A stretch of DNA of 64,000 nucleotides from JBGTFE01 sp049799955 (GCA_049799955.1 JBARIW010000117.1:13110-77109); one strand, 5' to 3'. Shown: positions 50,131-59,300, counted from the stretch's first letter. The notes: generated from the sequence alone by a model not told the origin. Made by a program: numbers and translations.

Positions 50131-50594
50131 CAGTTTTCCCTCAGCTTTTCGAATTTTTTGAAATATATTACTCCCGATTTCTCGTTTTTCGGCACAATCG
50201 GCTGAAATTTATTCCAGTGCGTCAGAATAGAAGTTTTGCCTTTGACGGTTTGTTTTTCCAGCGTTAAAAGCAAATCGCCTTCTTCAAAGGACTCAAACAT
50301 ATTATTTTCGCCGTAGCTTTCGAAATAAATCAAAAGTTTTGCGCCTTCGATTTTCGCGGTGCAGACCAAATCCTTTGAAGTTTGGTAGCCGTCGCTGTGG
50401 ATAAATGCCACCAAACCGTCGTCCGTTTCCTTAATTTGCATTTGATGATGAATGAAAATCGCCGTTCCGCCAGCTGTCATGCCGCCGTCTTCATTAAATT
50501 CATAAGTGCCCGCCCATTCGTTTTGAGCGTAGACGGACGCGCAGAAAGCTAAAAATAATAAACAGAAAATACCGATTTTTGATAAAAATTTCAT
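50130..50594 (-). CDS. Exported DUF5991-like protein
   Basis: This 154-residue secreted protein starts MKFLSKIGIFCLLFLAFCAS. Its mature part opens WAGTYEFNEDGGMTAGGTAI, with a lipocalin-like run of beta strands (HHQMQIKETDDGLVAFIHSD, then AKLLIYFESYGENNMFESFE). I match it to DUF5991 with moderate confidence. An ATG at 50603 is an alternative start that overlaps the upstream gene by seven bases. It forms a tight set with the two neighbouring exported proteins. Confidence 0.65.
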   Translation of the reverse strand: MKFLSKIGIFCLLFLAFCASVYAQNEWAGTYEFNEDGGMTAGGTAIFIHHQMQIKETDDGLVAFIHSDGYQTSKDLVCTAKIEGAKLLIYFESYGENNMFESFEEGDLLLTLEKQTVKGKTSILTHWNKFQPIVPKNEKSGVIYFKKFEKLREN

Positions 50595-50596
50595 AT

Positions 50597-51433
50597 TCAC
50601 CATCCTGTAACTAAAAGATTCTCGGCGGATTTTTGACTGATTTTCTGATATTTTGCGTAAGCCGACGCCGCGCGAACCCGGATTTGACTGTCGGTTTCGC
50701 CGCCGGTCCAGCCTTCGAGCGCGTCGTGCAGAATGTATGCTTCGGGCGCCATCAGATTTGATGTCCAGAGCAGCGGATTTGCGCTCGTCTTTTTCAAATG
50801 CGCGGCAAAATACTGACGGCTCGCGCAGGCTAAAATAATCGCGTCGCGCCTTTCTTCATCCTTTTTCTGCGGCTCGGTTTCCAGTTTAAAATCCATCAAG
50901 CCATTATGACCGACAAAAGCCACCAAATTTGCGCTGCCGAGAATCTGCAATGTTAAATCATCGATTTTAATGTCTTCCAGCTTTTCGCCCGAAACCGCCG
51001 CGAAGAAATCTGCAATCGTTTCCTTCATCCTGCTTCCGCGATAAGCGTCGGCGACGAGATAAACATTTTGGCGTTTATGTTTAAAGACGATTCTCTGCAA
51101 AACGTTTTCCTTCGGATTGCTCGTTTCGGAAAGCTTCGTCCAGCTCGCCGATTTCGAGAAAAACGTTTTTACGCCGAAAGCCGCGCCCCAATATAGATTT
51201 TTCTGCGCGTCCTCGCCATCGCCGAGAAAAGCGGGAACAGGCACGATTCCCTGATTTTCGTTATCGCAAAGCGCGACGAGAACGTGTATCACCTTTGCCT
51301 CGTTTTTAATTTTCTTAATCGTGTCGGCTTTCGTTTCGTTTTGAATCGCCGGAATGGTCGGCTGAGCTTTCGAGCAACCGGAAAGCCACAAAAGCGATAC
51401 TAAGACGAGGGCGAAATATTTTTTATTTGACAT
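50597..51433 (-). CDS. Lipoprotein with caspase-like His/Cys dyad
   Basis: This 278-residue lipoprotein has lipobox LWLSGC (Cys20). The mature protein contains VAFVGHNGLMDF (His176) and ILACASRQYF (Cys203), at the ends of successive strands. That is the arrangement of the His-Cys dyad in caspase-like/CHAT peptidases. NVYLVADAYRGSRMKETIAD and HDALEGWTGGETDSQIRVRA lie around it. The family itself is not named to my knowledge, and proteolytic activity is an inference from the motif spacing. It is the first gene of the exported set 49192-51433 and is divergent from the gene at 51475. Confidence 0.6.
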   Translation of the reverse strand: MSNKKYFALVLVSLLWLSGCSKAQPTIPAIQNETKADTIKKIKNEAKVIHVLVALCDNENQGIVPVPAFLGDGEDAQKNLYWGAAFGVKTFFSKSASWTKLSETSNPKENVLQRIVFKHKRQNVYLVADAYRGSRMKETIADFFAAVSGEKLEDIKIDDLTLQILGSANLVAFVGHNGLMDFKLETEPQKKDEERRDAIILACASRQYFAAHLKKTSANPLLWTSNLMAPEAYILHDALEGWTGGETDSQIRVRAASAYAKYQKISQKSAENLLVTGW

Positions 51434-51474
51434 CGCTTGCTACTTCTTCCAAACTATTCGGGCAAATTATAACA

Positions 51475-52002
51475 ATGAAAGAAAAATACATCCAGATTTT
51501 GTGTCTTACTTTGGTTGCTTTCTACGGCATTTTCGTTGTTTGGCTCTACTGGGCAGCGCCGAAAAATCTCGAAGAAGTTTCGATAAAAGCTAAGGAAACA
51601 ATCGAAACGGCGGCGACCAAAGGACAGGTGATTACAGGACTCTACGAAGTTGACGAGACGAAATTCAGTGAAGGCTTAAAGGCTTTTCGCGCGGACAATT
51701 TTATCGCGGCGCGTTCCTTTTTTGAAAATGCCGACCCCGAAAGGCGCGACGCGAAAACGCAGTTTTATATCGCTTACAGCTTTTATCGTCAGGGTTTCGG
51801 AAAGCTTTACAACGACGACGCGCTTTTCAAACAGGGCTTGGAGCAAACGAATCGCGTGATTTTGATTGATAAAAATTTCAAATCCGATGATGCCGGATTA
51901 CAAATGAAAACGCCCGCCGAGCTGAAAAACGAATTCGAAGAAGGCTTAAAGGTTACGGTCGAAGATTTTAACCCGTTCAAATTGACGCGCGAAAGGAAAT
52001 AA
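51475..52002 (+). CDS. Membrane-anchored TPR-like protein
   Basis: This 175-residue protein has an N-terminal anchor (YIQILCLTLVAFYGIFVVWL). TPR-like helices follow (FSEGLKAFRADNFIAARSFF, then RRDAKTQFYIAYSFYRQGFG and LEQTNRVILIDKNFKSDDAG). Such proteins usually scaffold envelope complexes. An earlier in-frame TTG at 51427 would only add 16 residues. The next gene, a membrane protein, is 24 bases downstream after an AAAGTGAAG-type repeat. Confidence 0.65.
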   Translation: MKEKYIQILCLTLVAFYGIFVVWLYWAAPKNLEEVSIKAKETIETAATKGQVITGLYEVDETKFSEGLKAFRADNFIAARSFFENADPERRDAKTQFYIAYSFYRQGFGKLYNDDALFKQGLEQTNRVILIDKNFKSDDAGLQMKTPAELKNEFEEGLKVTVEDFNPFKLTRERK

Positions 52003-52026
52003 AAAGTAAAAAGGCAAAAGTAAAAA

Positions 52027-52827
52027 GTGAAGAAACAAACGGAAGAAATCGAAAGAGTCGAATCAAATGATTTTCAAATCGTCGAAGGCGAATTGCTGGA
52101 AGTTTCAACCGGCGAGGAAATAGAACCGGCGGACGAAGAATTAACAAAAGTTTCAAAAAGACCAAAGACCAAAGAGCAAAAACCAAAAGTCAACAATCAG
52201 AAATCGCATCTTCAATATCTGTTTCTGCCCTTTGTTTTCCTTACCGTCGCGCTGCTCGGCGGAATGCGTCTCGGCGCGGTCGATAACGCGTTTCTTTTCG
52301 TCAGACCGGCGCTCGTCTGTCTGATTTTCGCCGCGATTCTGCTCACACTTTTCTTTCGCGCAGGTTTGATAAAGCTCGACGGATGGTTTTCGGAAGATTT
52401 CACGACGCTGAAAAATGCGGCGAACGGCGCTTGTTTAATCACGCTTTTTTTTGCTTCGACGCAGATTTTTAATTCTCTTCTTCCCGAACAAGGCTTGCCG
52501 TTTTGGGTTGTCGCCTTTTGTTTTTTCTGGATGCTGGCGACAAATCTTTTTGCCGAGTTTGACACGAGAAAACTGATTAAAAGTCTCGGCTCGATGTTCG
52601 GTCTTGCATTTCTGGTGAAATATTTGATTTTAGCGAGCCTGACCGCGCCCGCGAGCGAAAGCTGGCTTCAGGGTTTGCTGCAAAATCCGACAAAAGAAGC
52701 GTTTACGTGGCTGCTCGATTTGCCGCGATTTGCCGCCGGAACAGGTTATATTCAATTTTTCGCGCTTGTTTTTTATTTAATCGGGTTGTATCTGCTTCCG
52801 CCCGCGTCGGCTGCGAGGCGCGACTAA
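52027..52827 (+). CDS. Hypothetical polytopic membrane protein
   Basis: This 266-residue protein starts at GTG 52027. Residues 1-60 are charged and partly low-complexity (KRPKTKEQKPKVNNQKS), encoded by an AAAGACCAAAGAGCAAAAACC stretch shortened here. That stretch is typical of intergenic repeats in this genome. Five to six helices follow (FLPFVFLTVALLGGMRLGAV to FFALVFYLIGLYLLPPASAA). No family is recognised. It is probably co-expressed with the TPR-like gene. Confidence 0.6.
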   Translation: MKKQTEEIERVESNDFQIVEGELLEVSTGEEIEPADEELTKVSKRPKTKEQKPKVNNQKSHLQYLFLPFVFLTVALLGGMRLGAVDNAFLFVRPALVCLIFAAILLTLFFRAGLIKLDGWFSEDFTTLKNAANGACLITLFFASTQIFNSLLPEQGLPFWVVAFCFFWMLATNLFAEFDTRKLIKSLGSMFGLAFLVKYLILASLTAPASESWLQGLLQNPTKEAFTWLLDLPRFAAGTGYIQFFALVFYLIGLYLLPPASAARRD

Positions 52828-52871
52828 ATTTCTCTCGACTTTGAGTAAAAATAAGCGAACTTGGACAAAAA

Positions 52872-53549
52872 CTAGATTCTTTGACATTTGAGAATTGTTT
52901 TTGAAACTTTATCTAATTCGGCTATCCAACGAACAAGTTTAGGATTCATCCAGTTTAGAACATCTAAAATCGACTGGTGAATGTCTGTTACAAGCGTAAA
53001 GTCAGTAGTATTTTGATAAAGAATAATTGGTTCATTGTGATTTATTCGATTTCTAAACTTTCTGATTTTAGTCAACTCTCGCGCCGCATCTCTTCTTGCA
53101 TAACCTCTCGGCAAATTATTAAAGGCATTGATTGGGCTTGCACTTATAAGTCGAAAATGATGAGGTTCAAAAAGGTCTGTCCAAAAGCCAAAAGTTTGCT
53201 CGGCTATTATTCTTCCACTTGTTATAGTTAATCCTCTATTGATAAGTTTCCGTTCGGCTTTTTGCGCTTGGTTTTTAAGAAAGAAGTTTGTTCTTCGTAG
53301 TGTAGGAGACGACATAAATCCTGCTTTTTGATTTATAATCCAATCAGCATCACCGAAGTGAGCCGTTAAGGCATTGTTTATATTATTACGAAGTGTTACT
53401 TCAATCATGCCTAATAAAGGGTGAAAGGCTTGCGCAAGCCTTAAATTAGCCTTGTATAGCTTTACATCTCTAGTTTTATTTCCACATATATGTAAATATC
53501 TATTTATTCGTGGTATAGATAAGTGTTGTTCTGTCTCGATGAACCGCAT
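52872..53549 (-). CDS. Abi family protein (Abi_2, HEPN-type) - candidate RNase defence gene
   Basis: This 225-residue protein has the Abi_2 pattern: IPRINRYLHICGNKTRDVKL, LYKANLRLAQAFHPLLGMIE, then VTLRNNINNALTAHFGDADW. IIAEQTFGFWTDLFEPHHFR and the C-terminal RKFRNRINHNEPII follow, where R-N-x4-H is the HEPN RNase motif. AbiD/AbiF-type proteins abort phage infection. The DNA is AT-rich compared with its neighbours. I start at ATG 53549; a start at 53582 would add 11 residues and overlap the promoter of a divergent small RNA. The gene stands alone, 44 bases from the end of the convergent membrane-protein gene. Confidence 0.85.
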   Translation of the reverse strand: MRFIETEQHLSIPRINRYLHICGNKTRDVKLYKANLRLAQAFHPLLGMIEVTLRNNINNALTAHFGDADWIINQKAGFMSSPTLRRTNFFLKNQAQKAERKLINRGLTITSGRIIAEQTFGFWTDLFEPHHFRLISASPINAFNNLPRGYARRDAARELTKIRKFRNRINHNEPIILYQNTTDFTLVTDIHQSILDVLNWMNPKLVRWIAELDKVSKTILKCQRI

Positions 53550-53565
53550 AAAAGTGAGAAAAGGC

Positions 53566-53594
53566 TTGACAACGCGAAACAACTATACTAGCAT
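53566..53594 (+). promoter_or_regulatory. Promoter for the candidate small RNA
   Basis: TTGACA at 53566-53571, 17-base spacer and TAGCAT at 53589-53594 (4 of 6 matches). Transcription would start near 53601 and run away from the Abi gene into the hairpin at 53666-53693. Confidence 0.5.
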
Positions 53595-53600
53595 CTTAAG

Positions 53601-53697
53601 TGCGTAGTGCTTGGTAAAGCCTCTTATCTTGTTATACAGGATAACGTAACTAAGTGAAAGATTTGAAGGCTTCAATCGAAAGATTGAAGCCTTTTTA
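53601..53697 (+). ncRNA. Candidate small RNA divergent from the Abi gene
   Basis: About 97 bases between a TTGACA promoter and a strong terminator. Predicted elements: CTTGGT (53610-53615) pairs with ACTAAG (53649-53654) and encloses a small stem (TTATC 53624-53628 with GATAA 53640-53644, or GTTAT with ATAAC). The terminator stem is at the 3' end. AAAGCCT near 53616-53622 is complementary to the 5' arm of the terminator, so alternative pairing is possible. No ORF longer than a few codons fits within it. Structured RNAs next to Abi-like genes (abiF-type motifs) have been reported. Whether this belongs to that class needs a covariance-model search. Confidence 0.5.
53666..53697 (+). terminator. 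Rho-independent terminator with GAAA tetraloop
   Basis: A twelve-base stem (AAGGCTTCAATC 53666-53677 with 53682-53693) closed by GAAA and followed by TTTTT. No annotated protein gene ends here, which is the main evidence that a short untranslated transcript exists. Confidence 0.85.
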
Positions 53698-53833
53698 TGT
53701 ACAATCAATAACTGAAATATCAAATAAAGCTACATTTTATCTTGCTTTTCACAAAAACTATTTCTACTTATGCCTTTATCAATGGATTGAGCCAATTTTT
53801 GTACAAGACTTTAAATTTAAGCGTAGAAATCAA
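53698..53833. other. AT-rich spacer
   Basis: About 135 AT-rich bases after the small RNA terminator. An open frame crosses it but starts inside the RNA and ends inside the opposite S4 gene, with no family match. I see no gene. Confidence 0.5.
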
Positions 53834-54118
53834 TCATCGGGCAAAACCAAATTCGTCTTCCAAAATCTCTTCCGACAAAGCTTCGTAAAGATTCGAAGCC
53901 TCCGCGCGCGAAACCTGTTTTTTAGCGGGAATTTCCGCGACGCGTACAGTTAAAATACGATTGCTTCGCTTGATTTCTATTTGGTCGCCCGCCTTGATTT
54001 CTTTTGAGGATTTCGCCGTCTGCCCGTTTACTTTGACGAGATTAGCATCGCAAAATTTCTGCGCCAGCGAGCGGCGCGCGCATAAACGGCTGGTTTTCAG
54101 GAAAAGGTCTAAACGCAT
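53834..54118 (-). CDS. S4-domain RNA-binding protein (RqcP/Hsp15-like)
   Basis: This 94-residue protein consists of one S4 domain: MRLDLFLKTSRLCARRSLAQ, then KFCDANLVKVNGQTAKSSKE and IKAGDQIEIK, plus a short tail. RqcP/YlmH and Hsp15 relatives bind stalled 50S subunits with nascent chains. The fold and length fit this group. It is preceded by a GTGAGA-type hairpin that separates it from the SurA-like gene. Confidence 0.88.
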   Translation of the reverse strand: MRLDLFLKTSRLCARRSLAQKFCDANLVKVNGQTAKSSKEIKAGDQIEIKRSNRILTVRVAEIPAKKQVSRAEASNLYEALSEEILEDEFGFAR

Positions 54119-54128
54119 AAAAAGTGAG

Positions 54129-54196
54129 AAGTGAGAAATGAGAGGTGAGAACTAAAGAAAATTTTCTTCTCAGTTCTCACCTCTCAGTTCTCACTT
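54129..54196. terminator. GTGAGA-type hairpin
   Basis: 25-base arms (54129-54153 and 54172-54196) with one mismatch and an 18-base loop, built from AAGTGAGAAATGAGAGGTG. It lies between two minus-strand genes, downstream of the SurA-like gene. It is the same family as 13928-13990 and 38081-38151. Confidence 0.7.
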
Positions 54197-54203
54197 AATA
54201 AAT

Positions 54204-55286
54204 TTATTTATTCGATTTTTTCTCGTCAACTTTCTTTTCGTCCGTTTTTCTCTCTTCGGCGAAAAGAAGCGGCGCGACCGACGGGCGATAGGTCGGGTTG
54301 ATTTTGATGTAGGATTCCTGGCGAAGCGTGGTCAGATATTTACGGCGCTCGTCGGGAATTTTTTCGTAAGTCATCGCCTTTCTGGCTTCGGTTTCGTCGA
54401 AGACCGCTTCGCTGCTTGCCGCCGTTCTATCGTCAACGCGCAGAATTTCGATTCCTTCGTCGAGCATAATCGGCTCGGTAACGCCGCCGGCTTTTGTCGC
54501 CTTCAGCGGTTCGATAAGCTTTTCGCTGACGACTTTTAACTGGTCGTATGTAAAAGTTCCGACCTTGCCTTTTGTCTGCTGAATTTCGGGGCGTTCCGAG
54601 TTTTCGAGCACGAGTTTTGAGAAATCGTTTCCGGCGCGCGCCTGTTTGACTAACTCGGCGGCTTTTGCCTTAACCGCCGCTTCCTCGCGTCCGGCAAAGC
54701 TCAGGAAGATTTCGCTCAAAGTTACGGTTTCGGGCTTGAAAAACTTCGCCTTGTTTTTTTCGTAGTAATCTTTTATTTCTTTCGAGCTCCAGCTAAAATA
54801 AACCTTTGAATCGACTTCGCGCTGCAAAACAAAATCCTTTGTGATTTCCTTGCGCCACATATCGCGGATTTGGTCAGGGTCGACATTGGCGGCGCGCATC
54901 ATTTCAAAAAGCTTGTCGAGCGATTTTACTTTTACTTCCTGCATTTTCTGACGAAAACGATTGTTGACTTCCGCCTCGACCTCGTTTTCAATGCCGATTT
55001 CCTTGCCTTTCTGCAAAAGCAGCTCTTCATTGATAATGCTGGCGATAAGCTCTGCCTGCTTGCCTTTAATTTCCGCTTCAGCCTGTTCTTTGGTTCTGCC
55101 CTGCTCGACGAGCGTGGCGACGGCTTCGTTCATCTCGCGCTTGATGCCCGAAAGCGTTACAACGCTGTCGTTGACCTGCGCGACGACTTCATCGACCACT
55201 TTCAGCTCGGTTTCCTGCGCGGAAGCGGAAAGATTGGTTAAAAATAAAATTGCAATCAAAAAAATTGCGGAGTTGAAATATCTCAC
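54204..55286 (-). CDS. SurA-like periplasmic chaperone/peptidyl-prolyl isomerase
   Basis: This 360-residue exported protein has signal RYFNSAIFLIAILFLTNLSASA. The SurA N-terminal domain (VVDEVVAQVNDSVVTLSGIK, then AELIASIINEELLLQKGKEI) is followed by a PpiC-type rotamase domain near 195-290 (VTLSEIFLSFAGREEAAVKA, then GKVGTFTYDQLKVVSEKLIE and DEGIEILRVDDR). A Lys/Asp-rich tail (EERKTDEKKVDEKKSNK) is unusual. The likely role is outer-membrane protein folding. Confidence 0.85.
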   Translation of the reverse strand: MRYFNSAIFLIAILFLTNLSASAQETELKVVDEVVAQVNDSVVTLSGIKREMNEAVATLVEQGRTKEQAEAEIKGKQAELIASIINEELLLQKGKEIGIENEVEAEVNNRFRQKMQEVKVKSLDKLFEMMRAANVDPDQIRDMWRKEITKDFVLQREVDSKVYFSWSSKEIKDYYEKNKAKFFKPETVTLSEIFLSFAGREEAAVKAKAAELVKQARAGNDFSKLVLENSERPEIQQTKGKVGTFTYDQLKVVSEKLIEPLKATKAGGVTEPIMLDEGIEILRVDDRTAASSEAVFDETEARKAMTYEKIPDERRKYLTTLRQESYIKINPTYRPSVAPLLFAEERKTDEKKVDEKKSNK

Positions 55287-55450
55287 TTTTTGCTCCTAAA
55301 AATAAAAATCAAAGGGAAATCTTAATCTTGAATGATGAATTTATGCAACTAGAAACGTTTGATGCCGCAAATTGTTTCAGAGTTTCTTGCGAATGTTTTT
55401 TTATGGAATTAAAAATAATTCGCCGTTTTTAAAAATATGCGGCTGAAAAA

Positions 55451-56125
55451 ATGTCCGCGCGCCTTATGAACAAAAAATGTCCGAAATGCAGGCTCGTAAA
55501 TTTCACCGGAGCGACCGCCTGCGCACGCTGTCAATCCGATTTAATCGAGGTTTCGTCCGAAAACGAGAAAGGGAAACGCTCGCTGAAAGCAAAAATTCTC
55601 AAACGCGCAATCGTCTGCGCCGCCGTCTGTTTTCTGGCAATTCTCGGCTTTTACCTGTCGCTGCTTTTCACTTCAAAATCTTTAAATTACGACGAAAAGG
55701 CGAAAGTTAAAAGCGCGATTGCGATTTTGGACGAAAAAGGATTTTCCGGCGAAGTCTTTCTGCTTTCATATTTAACCAGCTTTCGCGAGAACGATAATTG
55801 GCTCAACGCTTCGACCAAAGAAGAAAACGCTTATGCGGCGACAAATTTCCCGTTTGAGATAATGACCGTTTACACGGATTTTTTTCAATATCCGGTTGAC
55901 GACACCGAACGCGCCGCCGTTCTTCTGCACGAAGCGCGTCATCTGAAAGGCGCGGACGAAAAAGAAGCTTACGAATACGTCTGGAAAAACCGCAAAAAAC
56001 TTGGCTGGACAAAAGACAAATACGTCGATTCAGTCGTCTGGCGCAACGTTCGCAAACAAACGAAAGAAATCTGCCCCGAATTATTCGTCTGCGATGCGAA
56101 TGAATACGGCGACTGCACCGAATAA
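55451..56125 (+). CDS. Zinc-ribbon membrane protein with HExxH motif
   Basis: This 224-residue protein starts with a zinc ribbon (C10-x2-C13 and C24-x2-C27 in KKCPKCRLVNFTGATACARC). A basic linker and a single membrane helix follow (about 52-72; AIVCAAVCFLAILGFYLSLL). The outer part contains LLHEARHLKGADEKEAYEYV near residue 160, an HExxH zinc-protease signature with a downstream Glu. The combination suggests a membrane-anchored metallopeptidase with its ribbon on the cytoplasmic side. The family is not recognised. It is followed by array 2. Confidence 0.6.
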   Translation: MSARLMNKKCPKCRLVNFTGATACARCQSDLIEVSSENEKGKRSLKAKILKRAIVCAAVCFLAILGFYLSLLFTSKSLNYDEKAKVKSAIAILDEKGFSGEVFLLSYLTSFRENDNWLNASTKEENAYAATNFPFEIMTVYTDFFQYPVDDTERAAVLLHEARHLKGADEKEAYEYVWKNRKKLGWTKDKYVDSVVWRNVRKQTKEICPELFVCDANEYGDCTE

Positions 56126-56368
56126 ACTGGAGTAGATTTAAGTGCGACACCTTTCGCTTATTCGACAAAAAGGCTTTCCTCAAACTTTAAAACCATTCCG
56201 TACTCATTTTAAACCATTGGTCTAAAGATAAAAACTTTTACCTTGAGAACAAAAACCAATAGTTTTAAAACTCAAACCAATGGTTTGAAGCTAAAAAACT
56301 TTACCTTGAAGACAAAAATCATTGGCTTTAAAGCTTTAACCAATAGTTTTAAAACTCAAACCAATGGT
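56126..56368. other. Intergenic region filled by 21-bp array 2
   Basis: Nearly the whole interval between the zinc-ribbon gene and the mfd stop codon is occupied by the array described separately. No gene is seen. Confidence 0.7.
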
Positions 56369-56373
56369 TTACG
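56164..56373. repeat. Array of ten degenerate 21-bp units (array 2)
   Basis: Units begin at 56164, 56185, 56206 and every 21 bases to 56353. The best units contain the dyad AAACCAATGGTTT (e.g. 56274-56286 and 56358-56370) or its variant AACCAATAGTTTT. Units of a second kind carry AACTTTACCTTGA. One plus-strand frame is open from about 56214 onward and reads heptads such as T-Q-T-N-G-L-K and T-K-T-N-S-F-K. The last unit overlaps the mfd stop codon. Confidence 0.85.
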
Positions 56374-59300
56374 CGCTGATTTCTTCCAAAACGAGCCGCG
56401 CGGCTTCGATTAGATTCTCCACATTAATGATTACGCGCAGAATTCCGGTCGGTGAAAAATTCGCGGTTTCGTTTTTCGAGAGAAATTCCATCAATTTTTC
56501 GGGTGCAACGCGCGCGGTTTCGCCTAATTTAATCGCCAGCCCGTCTTTTGTTTTATCAATCGAGACGACGCGCATCGATTCGGCAAGACGACGCAAACGC
56601 GCGTATTCAAACAAGTTATCGACCGATTCGGGCATTTTGCCGTAGCGGTCTTGAATTTCAGCGTAGATTCGTCGCAATTCTTCTTCGGATTCGGCGGAAG
56701 ATATGCGTTTATAAGTTCGAAGGCGCTGCGAAGTTTCGGAAATATAGTCCTGCGGAATCGAGACATCGACGCCCAAGTTTATCGAAACGCTCGCTTCGTC
56801 CGAGATTTCGTCGCCGCGAATCTCCTGAATCGTTCGCTCAAGCATTTTCGTGTAAAGGTCAAAGCCGAGCGTGTCGAGATGACCGGATTGATGACCGCCG
56901 AGAATATTTCCCGCGCCGCGAAGCTCCAAATCGAGCGCCGCGATGCGAAAACCCGCGCCCAAATCGGAAAATTCACGAATCGCCGAAAGCCTTCGACGCG
57001 CAATCGGCGTCAGTTCCAGTTCGCTCGGAATAAGCAGATAGGCGTAAGCGCGGCGATTTGAGCGACCGACGCGACCGCGAAGCTGGTAAAGCTGCGAAAG
57101 CCCGTAATTGTCGGCGCGATTGATGATAATCGTGTTCGCGCGCGGGATGTCGATGCCGTTTTCGATAATCGTCGTCGCCACCAGAACGTCGTATTTATAA
57201 TCGACAAAATCGAGAACCGCCGTTTCCATTTCCTTTTCGTTCATCTGCCCGTGCGCGACGACGATTCGCGCGTTCGGCACGATTTTCTTGACGTGCGCGG
57301 CGATGGCTTCAATCGTCTCGACGCGGTTGTGAATAAAGAAAATCTGCCCGTTTCGCGCGAGTTCCAGCTCAATCGCCGATTTGATAACGCCTTCGCTGAA
57401 TTGCACAACCTGCGTATTTATCGCCAAACGGTCGCGCGGCGGCGTTTCGATGACCGACATATCGCGCATACCGAGAAGCGACATATTCAAAGTGCGCGGA
57501 ATCGGCGTGGCAGAAAGCGTCAAAACATCTACTTTCTTTTTCAGATGTTTCAATTTCTCTTTATGCGCGACGCCGAAACGCTGTTCTTCATCGACGACGA
57601 CCAGACCGAGCTTCGGCATTTTAACGTCGTTCGACAAGATTCGGTGCGTTCCGATTAAAATATCGACCTTGCCTTCTTCCGATGACTTCACGACTTCCTT
57701 TTGCTCTTTCTGCGAACGAAAACGTGAAAGCAGTTCGATTTTGACGGGAAATGCGGCAAAACGCTGCTTGAAGGTTTCAAAATGCTGGTAAGCGAGAACG
57801 GTCGTCGGCGTTAAAACGGCGACCTGTCGATTGTCCATCACGGCTTTAAACGCCGCGCGCATTGCGACTTCCGTTTTGCCGTAGCCGACATCGCCGACAA
57901 TCAATCTATCCATCGGCGTCGGCGTCTGCATATCTTCTTTCGTGTCTTCAATCGCCGTCGCCTGGTCGGTCGTCAGTTGATACGGGAAAGAGTCTTCAAA
58001 CTCGATTTGCCACGGCGAATCTGATGAAAACGCGAAACCCTGAACAAGTTTTCTTTCCGCGTAAAGCCGCAAAAGCTCGTCAGCCATATCGCGCATTGCG
58101 CGTTTGGCTTTCGCCTTCGTTTTCTGCCAGCCGAGTCCGCCGAGACGGTCTAAAGTCGGCTGTGTTCCTTCGCCGCTCGAATAGCGCGAAACCAAATCGA
58201 GCCGCTCGACCGGCACGAAAAGACGCGCGTTGTCGGCGTAAATCAGCAGCATAAACTCGCGCTGCGCTCCCTGAGCCGAAATCGTCTGCAAGCCTTCGAA
58301 ACGCCCGATTCCGTGGTCGACGTGAACGACAAAATCGCCGATTTTCAAATCGCGGAAATCGGAAATAAACGCTCCCAACTTGCTTCTCGTTCGTTTCGCC
58401 GCGTCTTTCGTCTTCTGCGACTGAAATTCATTTCTGACCGTTTCGCCGAAAATTTCCGTTTCGGTCTGCACAACCAAATCGAGCGCGGGAATCTCGAAAC
58501 CGTTCGATAAATCACCGATTAAAAGCGAATCGGGCGGAAGCGTTATGTCATAATCGCGCAAAATGTCCGCCAATCTTTCCGCCAAACCCTGAGTCTGCAA
58601 AACAATTAAAGGCTGGTTTTCGGTTTTGGGTTTTTGGCTTTTGGCAGGAGAATCTTCTTTTCGAAAATCCAAAACCGAAAACCGAAAACCCTTTTTTAAT
58701 TCACCCGCAAATTCCTTAACATTCCCGTGAAATTTCCGCGTCGAGCGTGAAGTGATTTCCAATTCCGAATTAATCGCAGCCGCCGGGAAAAGAAAAAGCG
58801 GTTTCGCGTCCTGTTTATTTTTACCGATTTGAATTTCAGATTTTTCATTCTCGAAAGCCAAATCTTCGCCCGTCTCAGCCGCTATCTTTCCGAGACTTCT
58901 GAGTTCGAGACGCTGTTCGGCTTCAAACTTTTCTCGCAAATTCTCGCCGCTTAAAAATAACTCTTCAGGCTCTAAACCGATTTCGCCTGCTTCGATGATT
59001 GCGGCAAAACGCTGTTCTAAATTCTCGTAGAAACTTGAAAGAGACTGTTCGACAATCGTTGGCTCGTCAATGACGAAAACGCTTTCTGCGAGAAAATCGA
59101 AAACGCTGAACCCGCGCGGCGACGCGAGCGGGAAAAGAAATTCCCAGCCGGAAAAATCTTCGCCTTCGTCGGAAAACTGCGTGCGGTCGAGCAGCGCGCG
59201 GGCGTGCTTTTCGTCGGCGAATTTTTCGCGCGCAAAAAACGACCAATCGCGGAAATCACGCGAATTAGCGGCAAATTCGCGCATCGGCGCGATGGAAATT

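Noticed and set aside
53654..53953. A 99-codon plus-strand frame after the small RNA
   Set aside because: It starts inside the RNA, includes the terminator stem and ends within the opposite S4 gene. No family resemblance.
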